Notes under the pieces: generated by a model
What the model saw: only the letters and a program-made list of their open reading frames with translations
The model's database searches: none
Told to the model about the DNA's origin: nothing
Part shown: positions 6,893 to 15,126 of the stretch, piece by piece
Numbering within the stretch: the first letter of the stretch is position 1
Layout of the letters: each line of letters opens with the position of its first letter
Position numbers and translations under genes: made by a program
Source of the DNA: Polynucleobacter sp.
GTDB taxonomy: Bacteria; Pseudomonadota; Gammaproteobacteria; Burkholderiales; Burkholderiaceae
NCBI GenBank assembly: GCA_024642065.1
Contig: JAHEBW010000044.1
Location: 62,001 to 126,000, forward strand
Length of the DNA: 64,000 bases
Direction: 5' to 3'

Positions 6893-7789
6893 ATGAAAAT
6901 CAATATTTTGGGTCGCACGGGCCCACGCAGTTTAAAAGGTAAATCCATTTCATCAATGAATGCGCTCAAGCATGGGGCATATTCAAAAACTGAAATATTG
7001 CCTCATGAAGATGCATCAGAGCGTAAGCGTCTACAACGTGAGATATATAAAGCACTCAGGCCCCAAAGTGCTGTTGAAGAAAATTTAGCTGATCAGATGA
7101 TTGACAGTTTGTGGGCCTCAGAGCGGTTCAAGCTACGTGTTGCCATGAGGCAAGAAAATATTTTCTCGCAGTTAGCGCCCTCTACTTTGGCTGAATTAAT
7201 CGGCGTGCGTGTTGATTATCGTCCGTATGCGCCTGATTATTTGAAGGAGCCTAATACTAAGTTTGCCAAGAAGGATCTGAAGCTGCCGTTACAACGATAT
7301 CGTTTGTACTTGGATCTGTGCAAGAACTCCAAAGGAATCGCCAATTACCAAACAGTTTTTGTCAGGTATCAGTTGTTGTTTGAGGGTGTTCATGAGTTCA
7401 TAGGTAATGATTACGGCACGCCATTCTTATTATCTACCGGTGCTGGCTTAGAAGTCGCTTGGCAACAAAGATCCAAGAAGGTTGAGGAGGTTTTGTTGGA
7501 GTACGCGGCAAGCATTTGGTACATGATTCATTTTGATGAACTAAGGCCGCAGATCCGTCATTGGATGGCCAGTTGGTTTTTCTTGGACAGAGTTGGTAGA
7601 AAAGATAGCGACTACCAAGACGATTTGGTGGTTAAAGAACTCAATCGCTATAAGTCCTTGTTAGATACCTTTATCAAGTTTCGCAAAGCCCAAGTTGAGG
7701 GAAGTCCACTAGTTGATCAAGTTAAACGGAAAAGTGAGACGAATCAACGAAACGAAATACCGAATTCAGATTCAGAATCAAGCACTTAG
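6893..7789 (+). CDS. hypothetical protein with N-terminal NALKHGAYS motif
   Basis: A 298-residue protein starting at ATG 6893, with a GAAAGG ribosome binding site at 6881-6886; the open frame reaches back to 6851 but has no good start there. The N-terminus (GPRSLKGKSISSMNALKHGAYS, then ERKRLQREIYKALRPQSAVEENLADQMIDSLW) resembles a widespread, poorly characterised family found near phage packaging genes and transposons whose members carry an NAxKHGxxS motif. The remainder is alpha-helical in appearance without a known catalytic motif. It ends the island and is followed by two terminators. Confidence 0.55.
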   Translation: MKINILGRTGPRSLKGKSISSMNALKHGAYSKTEILPHEDASERKRLQREIYKALRPQSAVEENLADQMIDSLWASERFKLRVAMRQENIFSQLAPSTLAELIGVRVDYRPYAPDYLKEPNTKFAKKDLKLPLQRYRLYLDLCKNSKGIANYQTVFVRYQLLFEGVHEFIGNDYGTPFLLSTGAGLEVAWQQRSKKVEEVLLEYAASIWYMIHFDELRPQIRHWMASWFFLDRVGRKDSDYQDDLVVKELNRYKSLLDTFIKFRKAQVEGSPLVDQVKRKSETNQRNEIPNSDSESST

Positions 7790-7802
7790 TATTTTTTAAA
7801 CT

Positions 7803-7826
7803 GGTGTTTTTCTAGTTAAAAACACC
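7803..7826 (+). terminator. hairpin after the island's last gene
   Basis: GGTGTTTTT (7803-7811) and AAAAACACC (7818-7826) form a perfect 9-bp stem with a six-base loop, 13 bases after the stop of the 6893 gene. The stem carries its own A and T runs, so it could end transcripts in either direction. Confidence 0.65.
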
Positions 7827-7859
7827 ATCTTCTTTAACAATTGAAGTGTTATTTGAGTG

Positions 7860-7898
7860 GCTGACTCAACAAGCTATGCTGAGTCAGCTGCCTTTTTT
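7860..7898 (+). terminator. rho-independent terminator before rmlB
   Basis: GCTGACTCA (7860-7868) pairs with TGAGTCAGC (7880-7888) around an 11-base loop, followed by TGCC and six T residues (7893-7898). Together with the hairpin at 7803 it isolates the island from the rml operon. Confidence 0.75.
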
Positions 7899-7973
7899 AA
7901 TGTTGCGGTGTAAACGTCGAGTTTTTTGTGTTGGTATGAGAAAATTCTTCTAATTAATTTAAGTAAATAAATC

Positions 7974-9032
7974 ATGATTCTAGTAACTGGTGGTGCAGGT
8001 TTTATTGGTGGCAACTTTGTTTTGGATTGGTTGGCTAATCCCCATGCAGAGGGTGTTGTTAATCTAGATAAGTTAACCTATGCCGGTAACTTAGCCACCC
8101 TTCAGTCTTTATCAGCAGATGATCGCCATATCTTCGTGCAGGGAGATATTGGCGATTACGAATTGGTTTTATCTTTATTGAAAAAACATGCAATTCGTGC
8201 TGTTGTGAATTTCGCTGCAGAGTCTCATGTGGATCGCTCGATTCATGGTCCAGGCGACTTTATTCAAACAAATGTATTGGGTACGTTTAATCTTTTAGAA
8301 GCCGTTCGCGCTTTTTGGTCTGATTTATCTGAAGAGGGCAAACAACAGTTCCGTTTTCTTCATGTGTCCACCGATGAGGTGTACGGTTCATTGTCTGCTA
8401 CTGACCCTGCGTTTTCAGAAACTAATCCCTATGAGCCTAATAGCCCTTACTCAGCTTCTAAGGCAGCGTCGGATCATTTGGTGCGTGCATGGCACCATAC
8501 CTATGGTTTGCCAGTCTTGACGACGAATTGTTCTAATAACTATGGTCCGTATCACTTCCCAGAAAAATTGATACCTTTGGTGATTTTGAATGCCTTAGCA
8601 GGTAAGCCCCTACCAATTTATGGTGATGGTCAACAGATTCGTGATTGGCTCTATGTAAAAGATCACTGCTCAGCTATCCGTCGCGTACTAGAGGCTGGCA
8701 AATTAGGTGAGACTTATAACGTGGGTGGTTGGAATGAAAAACCCAACCTAGATGTGGTTCACACCATTTGTTCTATCTTGGATAGCTTGCGTCCAAAGGC
8801 TGATGGTACTTCTTATGCAACGCAAATCACTTATGTCAAAGATCGCCCAGGTCACGATCGTCGCTACGCGATTGATGCTACAAAGTTAGAGCGTGAGTTG
8901 GGTTGGAAACCCGCTGAAACATTTGAGACAGGCATCCAGAAAACAGTTCAGTGGTATCTAGACAATCAAGAATGGACTGAAGGTGTGCTCAGTGGTTCAT
9001 ATCGTGATTGGGTCAAAAAGCAATATAGTTAA
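7974..9032 (+). CDS. rmlB: dTDP-glucose 4,6-dehydratase
   Basis: Second step of dTDP-L-rhamnose synthesis: conversion of dTDP-glucose to dTDP-4-keto-6-deoxyglucose with bound NAD. The 352-residue length fits. It has the Rossmann motif [10 protein letters not shown] at residues 5-14, [11 protein letters not shown], the catalytic STDEVYGS near residue 130 and the YSASK pair near residue 158, followed by [15 protein letters not shown] and [11 protein letters not shown] 7974 directly precedes [12 protein letters not shown]. It is the first gene of an rmlB-D-A-C operon that supplies rhamnose for surface polysaccharide. Confidence 0.97.
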   Translation: MILVTGGAGFIGGNFVLDWLANPHAEGVVNLDKLTYAGNLATLQSLSADDRHIFVQGDIGDYELVLSLLKKHAIRAVVNFAAESHVDRSIHGPGDFIQTNVLGTFNLLEAVRAFWSDLSEEGKQQFRFLHVSTDEVYGSLSATDPAFSETNPYEPNSPYSASKAASDHLVRAWHHTYGLPVLTTNCSNNYGPYHFPEKLIPLVILNALAGKPLPIYGDGQQIRDWLYVKDHCSAIRRVLEAGKLGETYNVGGWNEKPNLDVVHTICSILDSLRPKADGTSYATQITYVKDRPGHDRRYAIDATKLERELGWKPAETFETGIQKTVQWYLDNQEWTEGVLSGSYRDWVKKQYS

Positions 9033-9052
9033 CGGCTAATTGTTAATTTAAT

Positions 9053-10045
9053 ATGTCTTACTCTTCCTTTGAACTTCTAGATCACAGTCGACCCATTTTG
9101 GTCTTTGGTCGTGATGGCCAAGTCGGGAAAGCATTACAAGTTTGCTTGAAGGATCTCCAGGTTCCAGCCGTTTTCTTGGGGAGATCTGACTGCGATTTAG
9201 TTAGTGAGTTTTCTATTATTGAAATGCTCAATCGTTATCAACCTCAAGTCATTATTAATGCAGCAGCCTACACAGCTGTTGATGAGGCAGAACGCGAGCG
9301 AGAGCTTGCTTTTACGATTAATGCCAAAGCACCAGAATTGATGGCACGTTACATTGCTAATGTGGCAAACGGTGTGTTAGTTCATTATTCAACTGATTAC
9401 GTCTTTGCAGATGCTAAAAAAGAAGCTTATTTAGAAACTGATTTAGTGGGACCTATTGAACATTTAAATGTCTACGGTCAGAGTAAATTGGCGGGTGAGC
9501 TGGCGATCGAAGCGGTCTTTAACTTAGCACGCTACTCTGGGCGCCCAAGCTATGCTGATAAGTTTGCTAGCTATTTTATTTTAAGAACTTCTTGGGTATA
9601 TGGTGATGGAAGTAACTTCATCCGCACCATGTTACGTTTGGCTAGCGAGCGCGATAAATTAAAGGTGGTGGCTGATCAAATGGGTGCCCCGACATCCGCA
9701 CAGTGGTTGGCAGAAGTCGGCATTCAAATTGCCGGCTCTAGAGTTAAATCTGGCATCTATCATGCCGTGCCAGATGGGGAAACATCCTGGCATGGTCTAG
9801 CAGTCTTTGCGATAGAAACTGCTGCTACTTGTGGCGAAGGTATTGAGGTCAAGTCTGAAAACATCTTACCAATACCCGCAACAAATTATCCTGTGCCAGC
9901 AAGAAGACCTTATAACTCTCGATTGAGTAATGCGAAGTTAAAGAAAGCCATGTTGGAGATGGCGTTTACATCTGAATATCCCCACTGGCAAGAACAAGTG
10001 GAAGTCTATGTGAAAGAGTATGTGTCAAATTCTTTAAAAAGCTAG
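9053..10045 (+). CDS. rmlD: dTDP-4-dehydrorhamnose reductase
   Basis: Last step of dTDP-L-rhamnose synthesis, NAD(P)H-dependent reduction of dTDP-4-keto-rhamnose. 330 residues. The cofactor site is FGRDGQVGKAL near residues 18-28, then NAAAYTAVDEAE, STDYVFAD near residue 119 and the catalytic YGQSKLAGE near residue 142. SWVYGDGSNFIRTML and the C-terminal RRPYNSRLSN are typical of RmlD. There is an insertion of about 20 residues (NLARYSGRPSYADKF) between the YxxxK region and SWVYG. It is 20 bases downstream of rmlB. Confidence 0.96.
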   Translation: MSYSSFELLDHSRPILVFGRDGQVGKALQVCLKDLQVPAVFLGRSDCDLVSEFSIIEMLNRYQPQVIINAAAYTAVDEAERERELAFTINAKAPELMARYIANVANGVLVHYSTDYVFADAKKEAYLETDLVGPIEHLNVYGQSKLAGELAIEAVFNLARYSGRPSYADKFASYFILRTSWVYGDGSNFIRTMLRLASERDKLKVVADQMGAPTSAQWLAEVGIQIAGSRVKSGIYHAVPDGETSWHGLAVFAIETAATCGEGIEVKSENILPIPATNYPVPARRPYNSRLSNAKLKKAMLEMAFTSEYPHWQEQVEVYVKEYVSNSLKS

Positions 10046-10083
10046 CCAACTATTTTAAAATATTAATAAGAAGGTAAGTGTTT

Positions 10084-10980
10084 ATGAATCAACAATCTGC
10101 TAGTAATCGTAAAGGCATTATTCTGGCCGGTGGCTCGGGGACTCGCTTGTATCCAGTCACGCAAGCGGTATCAAAGCAGTTGATGCCGGTGTATGATAAG
10201 CCGATGGTGTACTACCCACTGACGACATTGATGTTGGCAGGGATTAAAGATATTTTGTTGATTTCTACACCACAAGATACCCCCCGATTTTCCGAATTAT
10301 TAGGTGATGGATCACAGTGGGGGGTGAATATTCAGTACGCGGTTCAGCCGTCACCCGATGGTCTGGCGCAGGCGTTTATCATTGGTAAAGAGTTTGTCGG
10401 AAATAACCCATCGGCTTTGGTGCTTGGGGACAATATTTTTTATGGTCACGAGCTAGTTAATCAACTACAAGCTGCTAACAATAGAGCTAGCGGTGCCACT
10501 GTGTTTGCTTATCATGTCAATGATCCCGAGCGTTATGGCGTCGTTGAATTTGATGAGTCATTTAAGGCTTTATCGATAGAAGAGAAGCCTTTGAAACCAA
10601 AAAGTAACTATGCTGTCACAGGTATGTACTTTTATGATCAGCAAGTGTGTGATATTGCAAAATCAATTAAGCCTAGCGCACGTGGCGAGTTGGAAATTAC
10701 GACAGTCAATGAGGTTTATTTGGAAATAAATCAACTTCAGGTGGAAATTATGGGTCGTGGCTATGCTTGGTTGGATACCGGAACTCACGACTCATTATTG
10801 GATGCGGCTGGTTTCATTGCCACATTACAAAAGCGTCAGGGATTGATGGTGGCTTGTCCTGAAGAAATCGCGTTTCGCCAAGGCTGGATTAATGCTAATG
10901 ATATATTAAAGTTAGCTGCACGGCTTAAGAGAAATGCTTATGGACAGTATTTAGAGAAGATTTTGATGGAAAAAATTTAA
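10084..10980 (+). CDS. rmlA: glucose-1-phosphate thymidylyltransferase
   Basis: First step of dTDP-rhamnose synthesis, joining glucose-1-phosphate and dTTP. The nucleotide-binding signature [11 protein letters not shown] lies near residues 14-24, followed by [25 protein letters not shown] (metal-binding Asp) and [27 protein letters not shown]. The length of about 298 residues is normal. ATG 10084 is preferred over GTG 10078 because AGAAGG lies at a good distance upstream. Its stop is directly followed by the rmlC ATG. Confidence 0.97.
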   Translation: MNQQSASNRKGIILAGGSGTRLYPVTQAVSKQLMPVYDKPMVYYPLTTLMLAGIKDILLISTPQDTPRFSELLGDGSQWGVNIQYAVQPSPDGLAQAFIIGKEFVGNNPSALVLGDNIFYGHELVNQLQAANNRASGATVFAYHVNDPERYGVVEFDESFKALSIEEKPLKPKSNYAVTGMYFYDQQVCDIAKSIKPSARGELEITTVNEVYLEINQLQVEIMGRGYAWLDTGTHDSLLDAAGFIATLQKRQGLMVACPEEIAFRQGWINANDILKLAARLKRNAYGQYLEKILMEKI

Positions 10981-11537
10981 TGCCAATTATTGCAACTCCA
11001 ACATTGATACCAGAAGTTTTAGTGATCGAGCCTAAAGTCTTTGGTGATGATCGCGGGTGGTTTTTTGAATCATTTAATGAAAATGACTTTTCTGCCACAG
11101 TTGGTGAACCAGTTACTTTTGCGCAAGATAATCATTCATTATCAAAACAGGGAGTTTTAAGGGGTTTGCACTATCAGTTAGAGAATGCGCAGGGTAAGCT
11201 TGTTCGGGTAACAAGAGGTAGTGTGTATGACGTTGCTGTTGATTTACGAATTAATTCACAAACATTCGGTAAGTGGGTGGGAGTAGAGCTTTCTGCGACA
11301 AATAAAAAACAGTTGTGGATCCCTAAAGGTTTTGCTCACGGATTTATGGTGATATCAGACATGGCTGAGTTGCAATATAAGGCAACTGATTATTGGCATG
11401 CTGATAGTGAGAAATGTATTAATTGGTGCGATTCTTTCTTAAACATTCAGTGGCCTGATTTTGGGGTAGCCCCGGTTTTATCACAAAAAGATTCTGTCGG
11501 ACTATCTTGGGAAGATAGTCCAAAGTTTAATATTTGA
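10980..11537 (+). CDS. rmlC: dTDP-4-dehydrorhamnose 3,5-epimerase
   Basis: Cupin-fold epimerase of the dTDP-rhamnose pathway. Family phrases are in order: PEVLVIEPKVFGDDRGWFFE, FAQDNHSLSKQGVLRGLHYQ (catalytic His near residue 63), GKLVRVTRGSVYDVAVDLR, LWIPKGFAHGF and YKATDYW. 185 residues, normal. The ATG overlaps the rmlA stop (TAATG), so translation is coupled. It completes the rmlBDAC set. Confidence 0.97.
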   Translation: MPIIATPTLIPEVLVIEPKVFGDDRGWFFESFNENDFSATVGEPVTFAQDNHSLSKQGVLRGLHYQLENAQGKLVRVTRGSVYDVAVDLRINSQTFGKWVGVELSATNKKQLWIPKGFAHGFMVISDMAELQYKATDYWHADSEKCINWCDSFLNIQWPDFGVAPVLSQKDSVGLSWEDSPKFNI

Positions 11538-11558
11538 AATAATTAAGGGTCAAGTCAG

Positions 11559-11948
11559 ATGATTGAAATTTTGAATTTTCTTAAAGTTCAACTAGCTATA
11601 TTTTTTTTTCTTATGGTGTCGTTGTTTTTTGGGTTAATTTATCCTACTTCTAATGTGTATGCGCAAAGTCAGCACTCAACTAATGTATTGAAAATATCTC
11701 CTGTAACTGATAATTTTAATTTAGTGCAAGAGATGGAGGTTAATTATCGGGACGATCTTGTTTTGGTAACCAAGAAAACATTGGAGTGCCTATTAAAATC
11801 AAAAACTAAAGAGATGATTTACGTTTGCAAGTCTGAAGAAAATCATGAGTTAAAAATGATTAAAAAGAAAAAGTCAGATTTTGAAATGCAGTATTTAAGA
11901 GGTGCAAATAAAAGAAAATATGACTCAATTGATTTACCCACTAACTAG
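11559..11948 (+). CDS. hypothetical secreted or anchored protein
   Basis: Not recognised. It has 129 residues, with a hydrophobic N-terminal segment (about 8-33, AIFFFLMVSLFFGLIYP) and a possible signal-peptidase site near VYAQS. The mature part is Lys/Glu-rich, contains two cysteines about 15 residues apart (LECLL, YVCKS) that might pair in the periplasm, and ends in a basic tail. It sits 21 bases after rmlC and 18 before the next gene, so it may be carried on the same transcript. The AT-rich base composition suggests acquisition. Confidence 0.45.
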   Translation: MIEILNFLKVQLAIFFFLMVSLFFGLIYPTSNVYAQSQHSTNVLKISPVTDNFNLVQEMEVNYRDDLVLVTKKTLECLLKSKTKEMIYVCKSEENHELKMIKKKKSDFEMQYLRGANKRKYDSIDLPTN

Positions 11949-11966
11949 TAAGATTGAAAGTTTTTT

Positions 11967-13133
11967 ATGTTAAACATTGCTGAAATTCATCTTTTCATAA
12001 TTTGGGAAAAGGGCTTGCATAAGCAACAAGAAATAGAAGCCAAATTAATAGAATCTTTTGAGTTGTTGGATGTTTATCGAGTAAATTGGCCGCGAGAAAG
12101 ATTCGCCAGAGAATTATCAAGATTCTATGGTGAAAATCTGCCACCAAATTCGCATAAGGAGCGTCATTGTGGAAGTGGCTCATTTATGTGTTATGTCGTC
12201 CGGGATTCAACACCAAACTACGCTTTGCGTCAAACATCCAAAGGACTACGTTTAGTTAACGCTAATATTTTCGATAAAAAAGCCCTATTCCGGAAAATGA
12301 CAAATCATGGGCACCTCATTCATGCTTCAGATAATCTGGTTGAATCCAAAACCCAGTTATATATTTTGACAGGTAGGACTCATGATTCATATCGAGAGTC
12401 CATTGGAGGTAATCTCACATTAAAAGAAACTGCTGGTTTTGCTGTGAATTCAATCGGGGACTTATTTGATGCGCTAAACGCAACTCAAAATTATGTCGTT
12501 CTAAGAAATTATGAGCAACTGAAAGATGGTTTGATGGAGGATCATCCAGATATTGATCTATTAACAGATGATTTGAGTAGTTTGGTGCGAGTGCTGGGGG
12601 CAAAAAAGAGATTCAATGATTTGAATTCTGTTCAATATCATCTCGCTATCAATGGTAAAGATGTTTCATTAGATGTTCGTAATATCGGTGATGGTTATTA
12701 TTGTGATCATTGGCAACGAAGAATATTATTGACGAGAACATTTAGAGATAATTTTTATATTCCTGATGACACAGAAGCTTTTTTTACTCTTCTGTACCAT
12801 GCTTTGCTTCATAAGAAGCAGCTTTCAGATGATTATTTGCAGCGTATTCATAACTTTGCTTTGGCTTTAAAGCTTGATGGGTTTAAAAATCAATGGACGG
12901 AGAGAGATCTTTTAACTTACTTGTTGCAATACATGGATTCTAAGAATTATCAGTTAGTGGAGCCAAAGGATTTGGGGGTGTTTTGGAATGATTTATTGAT
13001 TAACTCATGTCTTCAATTCAATACATCTAGTCTTAGACTTGCTAAGTTGCGTAAAACTGCGTTAGCGAGAAAATTTAGGTATAAGCTCAAGAAGCTTCTT
13101 GGCCTCAATGTTGAAAAATATAAAAAAATATAA
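11967..13133 (+). CDS. uncharacterised protein with a nucleotidyltransferase-like C-terminal half
   Basis: A 388-residue cytosolic protein. The N-terminal half (about 1-145) has a distinctive conserved-looking pattern: IIWEKGLHKQQEIEAKL, RFYGENLPP, ERHCGSGSFMCYVV, RQTSKGLRLVNANIFDKK and NHGHLIHASD. The C-terminal half has NYVVLRNYEQLKDG and HPDIDLLTDD, then VSLDVRNIGDGYYCDHWQRRI and YHALLHKK. The DxD pair plus a later aspartate resembles the three-acid centre of polymerase-beta-like nucleotidyltransferases, although the usual Gly-Ser before the DxD is not evident. It overlaps the start of the kinase-like gene, so the two probably act together on a surface glycan. Function is unproven. Confidence 0.5.
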   Translation: MLNIAEIHLFIIWEKGLHKQQEIEAKLIESFELLDVYRVNWPRERFARELSRFYGENLPPNSHKERHCGSGSFMCYVVRDSTPNYALRQTSKGLRLVNANIFDKKALFRKMTNHGHLIHASDNLVESKTQLYILTGRTHDSYRESIGGNLTLKETAGFAVNSIGDLFDALNATQNYVVLRNYEQLKDGLMEDHPDIDLLTDDLSSLVRVLGAKKRFNDLNSVQYHLAINGKDVSLDVRNIGDGYYCDHWQRRILLTRTFRDNFYIPDDTEAFFTLLYHALLHKKQLSDDYLQRIHNFALALKLDGFKNQWTERDLLTYLLQYMDSKNYQLVEPKDLGVFWNDLLINSCLQFNTSSLRLAKLRKTALARKFRYKLKKLLGLNVEKYKKI

Positions 13134-13878
13134 AAAGAAAGTAAAGATCTTTCTATTTTTATTGGTTCATTTGCGTGATCTTTGGTTAATGAGCCGAGAT
13201 CTTGAGGTTAAACATTTGACCCTTTATAAGTCTGATGACTGGCATCATGGTTATGCTTATTTCACAGGATTTGTTGAAGGCTTAAGGGTGTTTATTAAGA
13301 TTGATACTAAGCTATTTTTCTTGAAGAATGAGGTTATTGCATTTGAGGTGCTCAAAGATTTAATTAAAATCCCAAAGGTAATTGCTTATTTTAGAAGAAA
13401 TCGTTTTGAAGCAATTGTTACGGAATATATTGACGCTAAAACACTAACTATTAAAGATCTCATAAATGCTCCCAATTTTATTTCTAAAATATTGGAGATT
13501 ATCAAATCAATTAATCTGCGCGGTGTAATTCATCGTGATATTAAGTTGAAGAATTTTTTCTTATATCAAGATGATATTTGGATATTTGATTTTACTTTTG
13601 CTGTTTCTCTATCTCCCAGTATCGTCTTTAAGGAGTTGGATCTTGCAGATAGATTTGAAGCGAAAATTTTAAATTCAATTGGTGATGGTTACAATCCTGG
13701 GCATTTGATTTGGAATGATTTTTTGTCGATGCGTCAAATTTTAGCTGAGGGGTTGGTGACTCATCCCCTGCTTAACGAGTCTCTTAGAAATTCAATCAAA
13801 CAATATTTAGAGCAATTTGAAATTGAGCATAAGTATCACACCTATTCTTATCAAATATATAAAAATGGTTGTGATTAA
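13108..13878 (+). CDS. protein-kinase-fold protein (small-molecule or glycan kinase-like)
   Basis: About 256 residues from ATG 13108, inside the end of the upstream gene (26-base overlap). The kinase fold is complete in key residues: Lys in VFIKID (about 64), a helix-C Glu in KNEVIAFE (about 75), the catalytic loop VIHRDIKLKNF with Asp about 144 and Asn about 149, and metal Asp in IFDFTF (about 161; DFT in place of DFG). The compact N-lobe and position in a polysaccharide locus point to a RIO/KdkA-like kinase acting on a sugar or lipid rather than a signalling kinase, but this is inference. It ends overlapping the convergent glycosyltransferase gene. Confidence 0.6.
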   Translation: MLKNIKKYKKKVKIFLFLLVHLRDLWLMSRDLEVKHLTLYKSDDWHHGYAYFTGFVEGLRVFIKIDTKLFFLKNEVIAFEVLKDLIKIPKVIAYFRRNRFEAIVTEYIDAKTLTIKDLINAPNFISKILEIIKSINLRGVIHRDIKLKNFFLYQDDIWIFDFTFAVSLSPSIVFKELDLADRFEAKILNSIGDGYNPGHLIWNDFLSMRQILAEGLVTHPLLNESLRNSIKQYLEQFEIEHKYHTYSYQIYKNGCD

Positions 13879-14699
13879 ATCCACTTGAATAAACCATTTT
13901 CTCTAATTCCGTGTACTGACATGCCATGATTTTTAAATTCTGTGTCACGCCATAAATACTCTTGTTTTTCCCTTTTTACTTTAATTAGCTTTCTTTCTAG
14001 CCAAGATTGATTTAGAAGTTTGTAATTGTAGCGATAACCTAGCCCATCATTTTCTTTCATGCCGCGCTCTAGTTTCATTGCTGTCTGGGTGATCGAGCCA
14101 TAATGATGAAGCCAAGATGCTCCAGTCATAGCGGTTTTAATATTGGCTTTTCTTGCCTCATTAAAGAATATTGTATCTTCATATCCCAATAATTTTGGGG
14201 TTGGCTGGAAGTAACCTATATCCATCCAAACTGATTGATGAACGGCTAAGCAAACAGCGTGACGCGCCCCAATTCGATGCACATTTTTCATGTGTTTGGC
14301 AGCAACCCTCTCAAATTCCTCAAAATCATAATCTAGCAGCCCTTCAATAAGGGCTGGGGAGATTATTTTTACGCCAATTTTTTCGGCAGTATTAATGAGG
14401 TTTTCGATCCATAGGGGTGAAACTAATACATCATTGTTCATAATGATTGTCCACTCAGCTTGATGGACTAGAGCTCCTTGATTCCAAGCTACGCCGCAGC
14501 CTAAATTAGTTTTATTAAAAATTCTCCCGCCAAGTGGGAGTGTTGCTAGGTAATTGCGCGTTTCATCAGTTGAACCGTTATCAACTGCAATAAGACGGTC
14601 TAAAGGGGTGCCGTTTTTTACCATGCTATCTACACATAGCTTTGTGTATTCAACAGAGTTATAGCAAGCAAAAGTAAGGGAATAGCGATTGGGATTCAT
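13875..14699 (-). CDS. glycosyltransferase family 2
   Basis: A 274-residue GT-A fold transferase. The N-terminus SLTFACYNSVEYTKLCVDSMV, the nucleotide-binding DNGSTDETRNYL (about residues 41-52), NLGCGVAWNQG and MNNDVLVSPLWIENL (the NDV acidic motif, metal binding) are characteristic. The C-terminal region contains LGYEDTIFFNEARKA, the usual ED catalytic motif. No membrane segment is visible. It is convergent with the kinase-like gene. It probably adds a sugar during surface polysaccharide assembly; donor and acceptor are unknown. Confidence 0.88.
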   Translation of the reverse strand: MNPNRYSLTFACYNSVEYTKLCVDSMVKNGTPLDRLIAVDNGSTDETRNYLATLPLGGRIFNKTNLGCGVAWNQGALVHQAEWTIIMNNDVLVSPLWIENLINTAEKIGVKIISPALIEGLLDYDFEEFERVAAKHMKNVHRIGARHAVCLAVHQSVWMDIGYFQPTPKLLGYEDTIFFNEARKANIKTAMTGASWLHHYGSITQTAMKLERGMKENDGLGYRYNYKLLNQSWLERKLIKVKREKQEYLWRDTEFKNHGMSVHGIRENGLFKWI

Positions 14700-14705
14700 G
14701 GACTC

Positions 14706-15050
14706 TTAAGCCTTCTTCATAAATTCTGACTTTAGTAACATATTTTGACCATCGACTTTGCAATCAATATCGTGATCTCCATCGATAAGCCGGATATTCT
14801 TAATTTTGGTGCCACCTTTAATTACCAAAGATGAGCCTTTAACTTTAAGATCTTTTATTAAGGTAACAGTATCACCATCATTTAAGACATTGCCATGAGC
14901 ATCTTTATGAACTCTTTTTTCTTCTGCATCTTCTTCAGGTGAGATTGCTGACCATTCATGTGAGCAGTCAGGGCAAATGAAGTTTTCGCCATCTGGGTAG
15001 GTGTTTTCCATGCCGCATATACGGCATGCTGGAATTGAATTATTTGTCAT
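14706..15050 (-). CDS. phnA: PhnA/YjdM family zinc-ribbon protein
   Basis: A 114-residue protein of the PhnA (YjdM) family. The N-terminal zinc ribbon has CRICGMEN and FICPDCSHEW (four cysteines, about residues 9-30), followed by the C-terminal PhnA domain DSDG-like segment (NVLNDGDTVTLIKDLKVKGSS, VIKGGTKIKNIRLIDGDHDIDCKVDG). Despite its name the family is not part of the phosphonate C-P lyase and its cellular role is unclear. It lies seven bases upstream of the GT2 gene on the same strand. Confidence 0.93.
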   Translation of the reverse strand: MTNNSIPACRICGMENTYPDGENFICPDCSHEWSAISPEEDAEEKRVHKDAHGNVLNDGDTVTLIKDLKVKGSSLVIKGGTKIKNIRLIDGDHDIDCKVDGQNMLLKSEFMKKA

Positions 15051-15071
15051 TTGTTTATTTTAGTCTTTTAA

Positions 15072-15080
15072 GGGGGGGGG
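15072..15080. repeat. nine-G homopolymer tract
   Basis: Nine consecutive G residues lie in the 76-base gap between the divergent phnA and waaC genes, 22 bases from the phnA start codon. Such tracts slip easily during replication. It is non-coding, so any effect would be on promoter spacing. Confidence 0.8.
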
Positions 15081-15126
15081 CATGAAAAATCCCACTTGAG
15101 TATGGCTTTAAGCGAAAATACCACCT

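Noticed and set aside
2206..7973. Insertion-sequence ends or direct repeats bounding the island
   Set aside because: I looked for matching repeats at both sides and found none convincing by eye.
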